Below are positions 47,846 to 60,222 of a stretch of 64,000 nucleotides of DNA, piece after piece. Source of the DNA: Xiphophorus maculatus (taxonomy: Eukaryota > Chordata > Actinopteri > Cyprinodontiformes > Poeciliidae); the NCBI RefSeq assembly GCF_002775205.1, contig NC_036460.1, forward strand, positions 2,486,056 to 2,550,055, given 5' to 3'. Below the pieces are notes generated by a model. It searched no databases. It saw nothing but the letters and a program-made list of their open reading frames with translations, and was not told the DNA's origin. Each line of letters starts with the position of its first letter. Within the stretch, counting starts at the first letter, position 1. Position numbers and translations under genes: made by a program.

Positions 47846-50800
47846 ATGAGTCTGCCGGACTACAAATCAACTGGTAGACAACCTTCATCTGTGCTCTCGG
47901 TAAGAAATCTGACTCATCGCGTTGATTCTTGTTGTTTTCGGGTTGAAGCTGAAAGCTGCGGGAAAGTTTCACCTGTCCGAGGAACAGGTGTGTGGAAGTT
48001 CAGATCGGATCTCATTCGGGTCTCAATATCTATATTAGTTTGTGCAAAGTGACGCGGTTGGGTGCAGATTTTACAGTATTTGTAGTGTAGATTACCAGTT
48101 ATTGATAAGTTTGTTTGGTGATTTACTAACCTGCCCTGATTGCTGGACCCAGATAATATCTGACTTTGACTTGGTGTTGTCTCACCTAGCTGTATGGAAA
48201 TCAGCTGAGAACAAATTTGTCCACTTATGTTAGACTTTACTGCAACTCAAGCACGAATAAGTTACTAATAATACTCAAGTTAAATGACTTTTGTTCCCTA
48301 AATTGATCAAATTAACTACTTGCTATGGTTCATTTTTAGTTGATAATCCTGCACTGAAGGTAAAAATGTGCTGTTTCTTTGCAGATTCAAGTTTGACAGA
48401 GATTAATATTTATAACTGACTTTACGCCGTCTTACAGATTTACAGAGCTAAAAGACAAATACCGTCTATGGGTTTTCCAAATCTGGTCTTTATGGTCTAA
48501 AATAATTAAAATGAAGAGCACAAAAACATTCAAAGTATTTCACTTTGTTGTTGTTTATTAAACTCGTTAAAGACCTAAAATAGGTCTAAGGATGATTTGA
48601 ACCACATAGCTGTATGGAAAGCCACATGTGCCTCAATTCCAAAAATATATTTACACATAGAAAAATTTTAAGAACAGCAACAAACATAAACTAATCTATA
48701 TTTACATCAACAAAAAAGGTACAAATTATTATTTAAATCTAGAATTTATCTAGTAAATATTTTTAATTTATGGTCACTTACTGCAGAACATCATGAACTT
48801 GTTTTTTCTTTCCACCTTGCAAATTCATGCAAGGTGGAAAGAAAACTTTTTCTTATTGTGTTCCCTAGCAATAAACGTGCTTGCAAGTAAACTGGTTTAT
48901 TTTGTGTACAGTCACAGTTGCCTTTCCATTGACCTTAAAACTACAAAAATTGGAATTAGCTTAATAAACATCCATCAGTGGAAACACTTTTTGTATCACG
49001 AGTAACATAATCAACAACTGGATGTTACTGCTGGCAGAAAACATGAAGAAGATGACAGGAAGCAGTTTGAGGATGATGGCATGGTATATTTTTTAATGAT
49101 TTGTCACGTGAACAAACGTTTTCACGTGTGACTTTAACTGTACTAGTTGCAAAATTGTATTTTTTAGATATTAGCAGAATATCAATACATTTTGGAAATG
49201 CAGCTAGTGATAAGAAATGTCGATTTAAAGTCCTGAGTGAAAACTTGTTTATGCTTTCTTAACAATATGGTGCAAGAAAATAGCTGAGAATGTATCTGAT
49301 AATTGGGTGTTCGTGGTTGTTTTTATGGTATCCTTCAGTGGAAAAACAAAAAATAGACTGGACTGCACGACTACCAGCAGGAAAGAGATTCCAACCAAAA
49401 CTACCAGTAGATGGCGGTATTACCTCGTTAATGTAATTAAAAATAGTCTAAATAATTTGGACGTCTCTGTTATTTCTTTACTGAAATAAGGCAAAGTTAG
49501 CTCACAAGTAACTTCGCAGAGAAATAAGTACGGTACTAGTTCCACCAATGTTCAAAGTTAAATAATCTGCTACTGTAACTAGAACTTTTTCCTCAATATT
49601 AAAAAATTGTGACGTAAAACAAGCTCTTATATCTTGTTGAAAAGTTACTTGTAAGTTAGTTATGTCTTATTTAAAGTAAAGTTAGATATTTGCACTAGAT
49701 ACTGCTTTTCAATGCAGGAAGCAATAATAATAATAACAACAACAACAAAGCATTTTACTATATATTTGATTCAAATTTGAACTACATTCACCAATTTAAT
49801 TATTTCATTGAGTAATAAGTGAAGGACTTCAGAATGTTTCGTTATTTATATGAGACATATGATTCCAGTTTCATTAAATTGATCACATAACTATAATAAG
49901 TTATTATTTGTGGATTTACTCTGAGACTTTTATTGCAATATCATCTAGAACCTGTTGTGAGGAGAAAACGAAAAGAAAACGGTTGGGATGTTTTTAGAAG
50001 CAGCTGAGACGTATAAAGAAAAGTATAAAAAGTCGTAAAATGTTCATTTTTACCTCATTCAGTGCATCATAAATCCAGATCCCTGTCTTCAAGATACTGA
50101 ATTTATTCTATGTGGTTGTTTTAAAACTCTTTGTGATTGTTTTCCTACCTCAGCGCTCTCCTGTGGTTCAGCTAAATGTCGGGGGTCACCTGTTCAGCAC
50201 CACACTGAGCACGCTCAGAAGACATCCAGACTCCAAGGTGGCGGAGCTGTTCGGCTCTCAGCCCAAAGTCAGCACCGACGCTCAGGGACGCTTCTTCATC
50301 GACCGCGACGGTTCCCACTTCGGAGCCGTTCTGGAGTTCCTGAGGTCGGAGAAGCTGCCGACGGAAAACATCCAGGAGGTCTGAGGCACAGCGTTGTTCT
50401 TAAATCACTCTGCAATAGGGCTGCAACGATTAATCAAATCAATCAGTTATTTTAATAATCATCAACTGATTCAGTAATTAGTTAATCGTTAGCTGGAGTA
50501 TAGAGACTCAGAAAAGGGTAACTGTTGAAAGAACAACAAACTCAGAGCAGCAATTGAGTCAAAAATGTTCCAAAAATATAAACATTTTGCATTTAAGATA
50601 AAAAAACAAAACTTCTTTTTCTGTAGATATTTTCTACCCAGATCTCCTGGACAGTTTCTACCTTCATCTGGATCAAAATCTGTAATTTGCTATCAAGCAC
50701 ATTTTGCTAGTTATTAATTGGTCAACCCAAAAATAATCAATAAACCAACCGTACACTGTATTGATAAGTGAAGCAGAAAAGGTTGAGCTTTTCAAATGTT

Positions 50801-52565
50801 GATGTTAGAAGTTTCTCTTAGCTGCAGACGCATCTTTTACTACAAATGATCAAGCGTTCACGAAAAGAATGCAATGTGCATTTTAGGCAATAAAATGTTT
50901 ATTTACTTATGTAAAACAAAAAGAACTGAATGATGTTTAACTGCATTTCCTAAATATATTTCGGATATTATATAAATTAAGCATGAATGTTAATGTGAAT
51001 CTGCAAAATGTGCCATTTTATTATGTAAAAACTGAATTTTTTGAGCTTTACATCATGTTATAATGTTATAACTTTAAAACACACCTGGAGTGTTGCACTG
51101 ATTCTTTCGTGTATGTTTGAGAAATCCTTTAATCTCCATGGCAACCATTCAGCTGTACAAAACGCCTCCCCAGAGCTGCAGATTTCAACCAGAGCAGCCT
51201 TCTCTCACTCAGCTCCTTCAGACTAGCCAGCAGCAATTAGCAAACACCTGGTGGAACTGAACATCAGCTGAGCTCATTATAGGAGCTACTTCTCAGTGAA
51301 ACGCTGGTAAAAATGTTGTTAAGAGGTTAATAGAGGAGCCATGTTGTGAGGACCTCCCGAAGGCGGAGTTTTTAAAGAGACAGAGGCCCAATTTCAAGGT
51401 GTTCAATTACAACAGAAGCTAACATAGTTACTCGATTGAGCTATAAAATGGAACTATGTGCCTGAAAACACATAATTCTGGCCTTTTAAATGAAAAATCT
51501 GCAAAATCATCAGAATAACCGATAAATTAATCAATAACTAATACAACCTTTAGATCCAACCCTGCATTGTGTGTTCAGGTGTATACAGAAGCGATCCACT
51601 ACAACATCAAGGAACTGATCAAACGTCTGGAGGAGACGCCTGAGCTGTTTGGGGAGCTGGTGGGGAGACAGCAGTTCCTCTCCAGGGTCCCGCACTACAA
51701 AGAAAACATCGAGGTCAGCAACTTCCTGTTTTTACCGCTTTCTCTGCTCCTTTCATCCCAGAACCATCTCCTCTTTACTTCTCTTTTCTCTTATATAGTC
51801 AAGTGAAAGTTTACATTTACAACAACCTCAGTCAACCAAAGTGGTTCCTAAAGTAGATGAGTGATAAAACAAGAAACAAAATCAAGTTTGATATAGACAA
51901 ATAATAATAAAAACAATAGTAAAGTTTGGCAGTAAAGTACCAAAAATAATATGAATAAAAACCAAGACACACTTAGCTTCAGCTGCAGCAATTTCCCCAA
52001 AACTTGAATCAATTAAGTACAAATTCCCCCTTTTTTAAAACTGTTTATAAATTAGAGCATGACAGCGCTAGTTCTAGGCTGGTAGCTTGTTTATTGTTGC
52101 CATAGCAACTGTTATGACAACTAAAGAGTTTCTATTCTAGTGCATTTAATTAATAAAAGAACTAAGTCAGATTTTTATACGACTAGTAAAATTAACTTAC
52201 AATTAGCTACTCATTAGCAAGAAGCCCTTAGAAATGTTAAAATCTTCTGTTAGGTTCTGATCCGTATTGCCAGAGCGGAGGCCGTGGCCGCGCGCCGCTC
52301 CACCATCCTCATCTGCGTCATGCGGACGGAGGACGACCTGGGTTTCTATGACAACGCCGTAAACAGCCTGGAGGCGGGCACGGAGTCTGCGGTGACGTTC
52401 GGGCCGTGGAAGGCCGACCCGTCCGTCAGAGACCTGCTGGACTGCGTGAAGATGGACATCGCGCGTCGCGGCTACAACGTTAGCATCGAGGCGCACGCGC
52501 CCGAGCGCAGCTTCCTGTCCAAGAGCTACGACTTCTTCTACAAACTCACCTTCACCTGGTGGTGA
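47846..52565 (+). CDS. kctd14: BTB/T1 domain protein, KCTD14-like, 241 aa
   Basis: Coding exons: 47846-47899, 50154-50378, 51579-51713 and 52254-52565. All introns are phase 0 with GT/AG ends. The short first exon gives MSLPDYKSTGRQPSSVLS. Exon 2 is the BTB/T1 domain (VVQLNVGGHLFSTTLSTLRR, then GRFFIDRDGSHFGAVLEFLR). Exons 3-4 carry the KCTD7/KCTD14-type C-terminal region with RIARAEAVAARRSTILICV, TFGPWKAD (about residue 186) and the final KLTFTWW. KCTD14 of mammals (about 255 aa) has the same blocks (LARAEAITAR, FGPWKAV, FTFTWW); KCTD7 is the next candidate but lacks ARAEA. BTB-KCTD proteins form oligomers and many act as adaptors for CUL3 ubiquitin ligases. For KCTD14 the partner is not established. 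Confidence 0.88.
48804..48845. repeat. Hairpin with 18-bp arms in kctd14 intron 1
   Basis: TTTTCTTTCCACCTTGCA, loop AATTCA, then its exact reverse complement. No repeat-family context. Confidence 0.85.
49485..49710. mobile_element. Repeat A copy in kctd14 intron 1, internally deleted
   Basis: Left arm AGTTAGCTCACAAGTAACTT, right arm AAGCTCTTATATCTTGTTGA and TTGCACTAGATACTG, with a shortened centre. Confidence 0.6.
50415..51565. repeat. kctd14 intron 2: hAT-type remnant and repeat I copy
   Basis: Starts TAGGGCTGCAACGATTAATC at 50417, the terminal word of the hAT element at 42863. Its far end is probably near CAACCCTGC at 51559, but no flanking duplication is clear. A repeat I copy (about 51040-51490: AATCTCCATGGCAACCATTC, CAGCAATTAGCAAACACC) lies inside, so the structure may be nested. 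Confidence 0.5.
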
Positions 52566-52656
52566 CGAGGCGCCCGGGAACTAAACGACTGCACTTTATT
52601 AATTAATTATAATGAGCTGCACCTTCTGCTTTTCTGAAGGAATATTGTTCAATCAA

Positions 52657-52662
52657 AATAAA
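52657..52662 (+). terminator. kctd14: Poly-A signal of kctd14
   Basis: AATAAA 92 bases after the TGA stop, giving a very short 3' UTR. A repeat K element begins about 20 bases downstream. Confidence 0.55.
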
Positions 52663-52678
52663 ATACATCAATCTTTTT

Positions 52679-53230
52679 TTTAAAGGGGATTTGTTATGCA
52701 AAATTCACTTTTTTTTTCTTTTTTTTTACTTTAATTTTTGTCTCCAACGTGGCGTTTTTTGGAAATATTTCAATGTTTGTTTGGTGTCTGGGAATTAAAC
52801 CATTAAAAAAAACCTCCTGATTGTTAAAGTGGCAGTCATTAAATCATAAAAGAAAGAACTGCGCTGTTACCTAGCAACCTAAGCTGAGATCCAGCACATT
52901 TGGTCAGCTGGTTTACCACTGCCAAGACAATTGTTTTGTTGTCGACTTATCATTCAGAAACGACTTTCTGCATTCTAGTTGGTTGCGCAGGAGGCTCCAC
53001 TTCTGCTTTTCAAAGATGTACGGTTGTATAATTGTGCAGTTATTTTCATGTGCAAGTGTAAATGTTGAGTTTTCAAAAGAGAGCGGCTAGATAAGCAGCT
53101 TATTTGGCTGTATAGTGACAAGAGGCCCTGAAACAACTAAAAATATTTTTGCACAAAAATGTGATGAACATGTTTTGTGGAGGCCATAGATTTGTCCTAA
53201 TTTCCAAGGAAGCATAACAGGTCACTTTTA
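52679..53230. mobile_element. Repeat K, MITE-like element downstream of kctd14
   Basis: The left end TTTAAAGGGGATTTGTTATG and the right end GCATAACAGGTCACTTTTAA are inverted counterparts with mismatches. The centre has GTTACCTAGCAACCTAAGC and no coding frame. Confidence 0.5.
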
Positions 53231-54085
53231 AGTTGGACAATATTCATGCGAAGTGTTTCATGTCTGTCGTTTTAACGTCAGGCCTACATCATCCTCTTCT
53301 AAATGTGTCGCTGACGTCACACAAGTGTTTATTTCACCGCTTTGAACATTTTCACAGCTTTCTGAGGGGATTTCACGGCCTGCAGACAATACTGCGTCAA
53401 ACCCCCGACACTGGGCAATCCGCAGCTCACTCACAGATGAACCGAAATGTGTGAAGAGGCAAAAGATGAACCGTAAGCAGAGCAGCTGCCCCGGCGTCGG
53501 CCACGTAACATTTAAAAGCTGCCAAACCACATCCTGTCAGGATGAGGTGAGGTGGTGGGGGGGGGGCAGAAATCTGCTGGTGTCCAACGGGGCCTTGAAT
53601 GCACCGCCTTTATTCTAGAACAAGACAGCATGTCCTGTTAGGTGAAAGGGGAAATCACAGAGTCTGAATGTAAAGTTGATTCAAACGTTTCAGTGGAGGA
53701 AATAAATATATCATGGTGTCTGTTCTGCTGATTTAATTTTTTTAGAAACAGTTAATAATGAATGCACAAGTTTTAACAAAACATACAGGAGATAAAATTC
53801 TTAAAAGATTAAGAATAAGTGTCATAATGAAAGTTTTACTTTCCAGTCAAAATGGAACATCCTGGACTGTTGGTAAAAAAACAACAAAATAAACAAGAGC
53901 ATTTTCACTAAAAAGATTCTGTAAATGTGTTACATGTAATCAAATTAAGTTGATCCAAGCAGATATATTAACTTTATTAAGGTGTCAAGCTAAACACACA
54001 TAAGTAAAGTAAGTTTGACAAACTTAATTTGAATACATGAAACAGATAAATACAATTTTTAAAGCAGGAACTACTTTCTCTTCAG
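53230..54085. other. No gene seen; unique block with a CRE-like site
   Basis: 53270-53640 has balanced composition, no repeat family, and TGACGTCA in GCTGACGTCACAC (about 53310). It could be regulatory. Frames at 53233-53454 and 53258-53530 lie on opposite strands and lack domains. The rest is AT-rich. Confidence 0.35.
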
Positions 54086-54640
54086 GGAGCGGTGTCCAAA
54101 CTTTTTGTCATGTGGGCAAAAATCGAAAAGTCAAAAGGTTTTGTGAGCCAGGAAAAAAAAAGCCCATCAAATAATGTCTTTTTTCTCTCATAATGGATAC
54201 AAAACTTGAAAGGATTTTCCACATTAGCTGTATTAAATCAAGTTTAACACAAAAATAAATGTTTACGTTTTTTGGATTTCATTGAACAAATTTATTTGTA
54301 GTGATAAAAACAGGATTTGCTTAACTTTTTTCAAAACATTTGATAAAGTCATTGTTAAATAAATAAATAAATAACTGTTTTGGTTGCAGCAAAATGGCCT
54401 TTTCAGTAAAGGTTTCAGCAGAGACATAGTTCTATACTCAAAGCTTGGTTATAAAAACATACGAATACTTTGTGTTGTGCTTAAAATTACGTTAATTTAA
54501 AAATAAAAAGTCTCCATCTGCGTCTCATGCCTGTGCTAGACGTTACAGGGTTGTATCGTTCTCGAACTGCAGTTTGGAGGCCATAAAAAATCAGTCCAAG
54601 GGCCACAAATGGCCCCCTGCCCACATTTTTGACACATCTG
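54086..54640. mobile_element. Repeat J, hAT-Charlie-like remnant
   Basis: The left end reads GGTGTCCAAACTTTTTGTCA and the right end GGCCACAAATGGCCCCCTGC...TTTTTGACACATCTG. This resembles the CAGGGGTGTCCAAAC / GGGCCACA ends of hAT-Charlie elements. No transposase or clear target duplication. Confidence 0.45.
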
Positions 54641-55069
54641 CTTTCATAAAAACACCTCAATCCAAACATTTTGTATGGAAACCATCGATACGGCATTCTG
54701 AATCCAAAGCTGGTTGGAAAATATTCAGATTCTCAAAAAGCTTCTAACTTGGCTGTTAAAATAACACAAATTCTAGTTTCTAGTTTAGCAGTGACATGAC
54801 ATAAAACAACGTTGTAAAAATTAACATTTGTTTTTATTGGCCCTCAAGCATTGCAGATCTGGTCCCTGGTTGGACTTTTAGAAGTCAAACTTCAAAATTA
54901 ATAATACAAAGAATCATTTAAACAGGCAAATAAGAACAAAAACGATGGCGGATAGCTTTGTGCTACTTAGCCTGTTCAGTTTAACAAAATTTCTGGTAAA
55001 GAATAAACGTTACATGAGAACTTCGTTCAGACGGGTTACATTTATATATATATATGTTTATATATACAG

Positions 55070-55560
55070 AGTTGGGTAGCAACTAGTTACATTTACTTCA
55101 GTAACTTTTTTTGAAAAAGAATTTACTTTTAGGAGTATTTTTTAGTTTTACTTTTATCTGAGTAATTTTATTTTGAAGTACATATAAAAATTTCTAGATT
55201 TTCTTCCCACTGAATGAAAAACAAAACATGTTTTAACCAAAAATTCATCAGACACAGACACACGCCTGCAGATTCTGTTGAAGTTTCATCAGTTTTTGAT
55301 AGAAAGAAACTGATCTGGAAACATTTTATTTAGCCTGACTGTGTTAATTTTTGTTACTTATATAAATTATTGTCATTTTGGTCCTTAAAATACCAAAACT
55401 TCCACGTAACTTTATATTTTGGTCTGTCTGATGATGTTAAAATTTTTTAATATTAAGTGATTGGTAATTTGATCAGCTACTCAGTACTTTAGAGTTTTTA
55501 CAAAATATTTTTTACTTTTTCTTGAGTAAAAATAAGTGCCACTCATACTTGAGTTAAACT
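55070..55560 (+). mobile_element. Repeat B copy
   Basis: Starts CAGAGTTGGGTAGCAACTAG after a short TA-rich run and continues through the family core to TACTTGAGTTAAACTC; the right end has decayed. Confidence 0.65.
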
Positions 55561-57715
55561 CGGGTACATATATTCTACATTTTGATGAATTATTCCTACC
55601 TATAAAACACATCATGATTTTTCTCATCCTTCTTTATCTGGCACCATGCTTTTTTAAAAATAATAATTTTAAAAATATTTGCACCAACCCAGGGCTAAAG
55701 GTGATGCCTCCTTGTACAGTCAAAGCTAAACATGCAAATGATGCTAAAATACGATGGAAAATCCTGCAAATCAGCATTAATACAGTTTTCAAATGCAGCA
55801 CAGTCAGCTTTTGCAGAATATAGTTGTTTTTTGGTTGTTTTTTTTTTACCATACACCCAATATTATAGGTCAAATCAAGTTTCCACAGAGCAGGTGTGGT
55901 GCCGGCTGCATACAGTGTTTTCACCACAACGTGTCACAATTATACTTCCTAGAACAAAGGAAGAATGGAGGCAGAAAAGATGCAAACGACAGCATTTCAC
56001 ACCTCAGGCCAGAAGTGACACTTGAGTAACAACAACAAAAGAGATCAGAAGATTTTTTTATTTTTTATTTGAGTATAATAAATGCCAGTTCTACCAACAT
56101 CCTGTAACATCACTGGGCTGTAACAAAGACAACCAAAGGTCAACAGCTGAAGCAGTTCTTATATCTCTCTTTTATTGTCTGTTTTATTGTAAGAAAGCAG
56201 ATAAACTAAAGTGAAATATTCAAAATAAGTGTCATGATCACTGTAAAGTGCCGGTGTGTTAGAGAAATGTGAACATCCTAACATATAAAACTAGATTCTG
56301 TCCAATATCAATAGAATCTGTTTGATAAGATCTAATCTTCACTGATAACAAAGACGTTTCAGACGAGTCAGATGTGGAAAAGTACAGGAGATGCTGCAAT
56401 ATGATTAATATCACAATTTAATACACTCAGTTATTTACCTGGGATTTAAGGTGATGGGCTTCCACAAAGTAGTGCATGATTGAAAAGTAGAAGAAGAAAA
56501 AAAGATTCAAAGGTGTTCATACAAATAAAAACTGGAAAGTGTGGCATGCTTTTGTTTTTAGCCCTTCTGAATCCATTTTTTTAAATGCTCCTTCACTGTA
56601 GTTACAGCTGCAGATATTTAGGGTTGCATTTCCAGATTTTGTTCATCTAGAAACTAAATCTTTTCTTCTGTCTTCGTAAAATAGCTCAAGTTTAATCAAA
56701 CTGAATGAAAAGTGTCTGAAAACAGAAACGTTCAAGTCTTGCTACAGATTCTTTTGCTGGATTTTGCTCTGATTGTAAATTCTGGGTTGTAGTCCTTTAA
56801 AAATAATTTTTTTCCCCCCCAATCTTGAACAGGTTTTTTTTCAGTAAATTCCCGTTTATGCTGAAGGAAAGTGTTCCCTCAGCATAATGGAGCCACAACC
56901 GTGTTTCAATGTGGGGATGGTGAGTTCAGGATGATGTGTTGCTACTGGTGTTTATTTACTTTAATTCATATAGTTTAAAAAACTATCATCTTCCTGCTTC
57001 ACAGTTGTTGCCTCTTATGAAATTCCAGTTAGACACATATAAGCCTGTGGTTGTTACGTCAGAAAGTTACAAAAGTTAAGAATGTTGAGTTGAAGAGACG
57101 TGTATTTATTTCCAAAATACCAAACTGGGAATTTTCTCAGTTTAATTCAACAGTGCATTAAAAACTTGTTCTGCTTTTATTTCGAAGTTAAAAGAATAAA
57201 AGAAGGAAGTAAAACTAAGAAGTAAAGGGAGAAAACATCAGATGTAATGTCTGGTGGAATATTTCCCTCTGACTTTTACACAATAATAAAGACAGCGATT
57301 AAAAACGTGAATCAGAATCAGCTTCATTGGACAGTTTTTCACAAACACAAGGAATTTGAGTTTGCTCTCAATATGCAGACATTTGTGTACATTTGGAAGA
57401 AAATAAAATGTTTTTTAAAGAAAAACATACAAATTATGGATAATCTTGAATCCCCAAAGATAAGTTGGGCCATCTGACAGTTAAGTGTGACATAAAACAA
57501 AGCAAATATACAAATCAAAAGTATCATTTTACCTTTATCCTACTGTTAGCAGTAGGATTAAAGGTCAAATTAAGAAAAATAAAGGTGTGAAAATGATTTC
57601 TCAAAGCCAAATTGATGCTGACGAACATTTATTGATTTTATTTTAATATATTTGCATTCAATGGACTCTGGGCAGAGATTTGCTTAGAATAGTAAGATGA
57701 TACTTTGCTCACTGC
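55560..57715. other. No gene seen; AT-rich DNA with one hairpin
   Basis: No recognisable repeat family or domain. A near-perfect hairpin lies at 57531-57564 (ACCTTTATCCTACTG / CAGTAGGATTAAAGGT, one bulged base). Frames at 55536-56029 and 57247-57477 are unsupported. Confidence 0.35.
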
Positions 57716-58127
57716 ACTGCAAAAACACACAATATTTTTCTAGTTTCTAGTGCAAATATGTTAGTACACTTGAAATATGACAAAACTAACTTACAACTAA
57801 CTTTTCAGTTAGTACTATTTAGTAAATCATTTCTTTGTATAGATTTTTATAGAGTATTAAATTAACTGGCAAATAATTTCAATTAAGATAGTTGCAGTTT
57901 CTTGGTTGCTAGGCAACAGGGCTGTGCTTGGCTGGGGTTGCTAGGTAACGGTCCAGTGGAATATTTTACTTTTTCATGAATATTAAGATATTATCGACTT
58001 AAAACAAGCTGTTATATCTTTCTGAAAAGTTACCTGGAAGTTAGTTTTGTCTCATTTCAAGTGTACTGAGATATTTGAACCAGAAACTAAAGTGAAAATA
58101 TTTGGTGATATTTTGTGTTTTTGCAGC
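57716..58127. mobile_element. Repeat A copy with internal X-box-like pair
   Basis: Arms run from CACTGCAAAAACACACAAT to GATATTTTGTGTTTTTGCAG. The centre holds GGTTGCTAGGCAACAGGGC and GGGGTTGCTAGGTAACGG, an internal segment shared, inverted, with the copy at 24107. Confidence 0.65.
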
Positions 58128-58151
58128 ATGTGTCTCAAACCCTGAGCTAAA

Positions 58152-58264
<113 letters not shown>

Positions 58265-58429
58265 TCAGAGAGGATGCTGCCGCCCTGCTGGCCAGCAGGC
58301 TGCAGACGATGCTGCCATCCCGTTCGCTTCAGGTTCACACAGGAAGTGCAAAACTGCTTTCTCAAGATTGTTTGCTGCAGAGTAGCTGAGAAGCGACTAG
58401 AGCGGCGGTGCAGACGTGGAATCAGGAAC

Positions 58430-60060
58430 ATGATGGGGTTACAAATCTTTGTCCGACTCCTGCCGCTCACATGTCTGCTCCAAACAGGTACAATTCTTCA
58501 TTTTGGTCTCATCTGATCAGGTCTGATGGTCTGGGTTGGGAGTATTTAAAGGTTTTCCAAATGGACTAAACTTCTGTTACATCCTAAATGTACAGATGTA
58601 TTTTTATTATATTTGTTGTAATATGTTATTATAGTATTAAATGTTGTGTTTTTATTATAATTAATAGCAATAAAGGCGCCAATCTGTGTGTCGGTATATA
58701 CGCTACAAAAACACAAATTCTTGCCAAGAATTTGTGTTGCTCTAGTTTCTAGTGCAAATATCTTATTGCACTAGAAATAAGACAAAACTATCTTACAAGT
58801 AACTCTTCCACAAGATATAGGAGCTTGTTTTAAGCCAATAATGCCTCAATATTGTTAAAAATACATGTTTTGATGGCAGATATGGTCACTTATAACATGG
58901 AAAAATGTCATCATTGAAATAATCTGCCAGAACTTACAAATATTAAGGAATTATTGACTTAAAACAAGCCCCTGAAATCTTGCTGAAAAGTTAGTTTTGT
59001 GTATTAAGATATTTGCCAAAGTATTAGGGCCATACTAAGACAAAAAAACAGAATAAAGTCACAATATTATGACTTTATTCTTGAAGTAACGTTTTAGCAA
59101 GATATAGAAGCTTGTTTTCTGTAAATAATTTCTTAATATTGATTTTTTTTTTAAGTACTAGGTGAATTTGCAGATTATTTCATTTATAATAATACATTTT
59201 CCCATGTTATAAGTTAAATAATCTGCCAGTGGAACTAGAACTTTTTAAAATCAATATTGAGAAATTATTGACTTACTTATTGGAAATGATTGGCTCCTAC
59301 ATATTTCTGAAAAGTTACTTATAAGTTAGTTTTGTCTTATTTCAAGTGCACAAATGTCTTGCAGAAGATATTGGACAAGATATTTTTGTCAAATCTATAG
59401 TAAGATTTTCTGTTTTTGCAGTGCACTTAATGAATTGAGTTACTTCAGTAAATTAATTTTCCAATTTAATGTACTTTATTTTCTAAGATCATTAATTTAA
59501 GTTACCTTCCTTTAAGAGGAGAAACTCCTGGCGTAACGCTGCTCCCCGTTTTGCCTCCAGGTGTGAGGAGTGTGAAGGACTCGGTGTTTGTTTACAGCAG
59601 AATCGGAGACGCCGCCCTGCTGCCCTGCACCAGGCCGATCTCAGCCGGCTGCTCCTCCATCACCTGGACCTTCTTCAGAGGCGGCCTGGTCCGTTACAGT
59701 GAGGAGGTGACCGGAGGCCGGGTCAACCGCGACTCGGACAAATCCAGCAGAACCACAGTCACATCCAACTGCTCCCTCGTCCTCAGCGACCTCACCGTGG
59801 GAGACGCGGGTTCGTACGTGTGTCTGGAGAACAAGGAGGCGCTCACCGACGTCTACCTGTCGCTGCTGAGTGTCCACTCGGGTTCACCGATCACGGAGCT
59901 CCGGCCTGGAGGGAACCTCTTCCTCACCTGCATCCTCTTCACCTACTACGACGCGGGCAGCTGCAAGCCGTACTCCAACGTGTTCAGGGTCAACTGGTTG
60001 GATGAGGACGGAGAGCAGCTGCCCAGAGACGAGAGCAGGACCAAACTGGCTGACAAGTAA
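58430..60060 (+). CDS. Immunoglobulin-superfamily receptor, V domain plus partial second domain; probably truncated
   Basis: Exon 1 (58430-58487) encodes a signal peptide with leucine-rich core (FVRLLPLTCLLQT) and a phase-1 GTACAA donor. Exon 2 (59561-60060) starts after TTTTGCCTCCAG. Together they give 185 codons. The V-type domain has C42, W55 and DAGSYVC (101-107), plus an extra Cys pair (C50, C90). A second Ig domain starts at about residue 124 with C143, C154 and VNWLDEDGE, but no partner Cys follows: the frame stops at codon 186 (TAA). The stop lies where a repeat-A word (ACAAGTAACTTT) begins. If GTAACT at 60057 acts as donor, the protein could continue past the window. No transmembrane segment is seen. 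It resembles the expanded fish families of V-C2 leukocyte receptors, but the exact family was not recognised. The promoter side has an ETS-like ACAGGAAGTG near 58342. Confidence 0.65.
58700..59425. mobile_element. Repeat A copies in the IgSF intron
   Basis: A near-complete copy runs from about 58704 to 59010 and a second, partly rearranged copy from about 59085 to 59425, ending GATTTTCTGTTTTTGCAGTG. The first copy carries the template-switch-like hairpin at 58710-58738. Confidence 0.65.
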
Positions 60061-60222
60061 CTTTCCAGGAAGATACATAATCTTGATTTAAGTTAACATT
60101 GATTAAGAACAACATGGGGAAAAGTCTTTATAGGTGAAACGATCAGCTACTAGAACTAATACTTTTTTTAAATCGTTGGTAAGGAATTTATTTATTTAAA
60201 ATAAGCCCCAAACTTTCTGCAT
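60049..60222. mobile_element. Repeat A fragment abutting the IgSF exon
   Basis: ACAAGTAACTTTCCAGGAAG, then AACATGGGGAAAAGTC, then TACTAGAACTAATACTTTTT follows the internal order of repeat A. Its outer end is missing, so the junction with coding sequence is at an internal position of the repeat. Confidence 0.7.
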
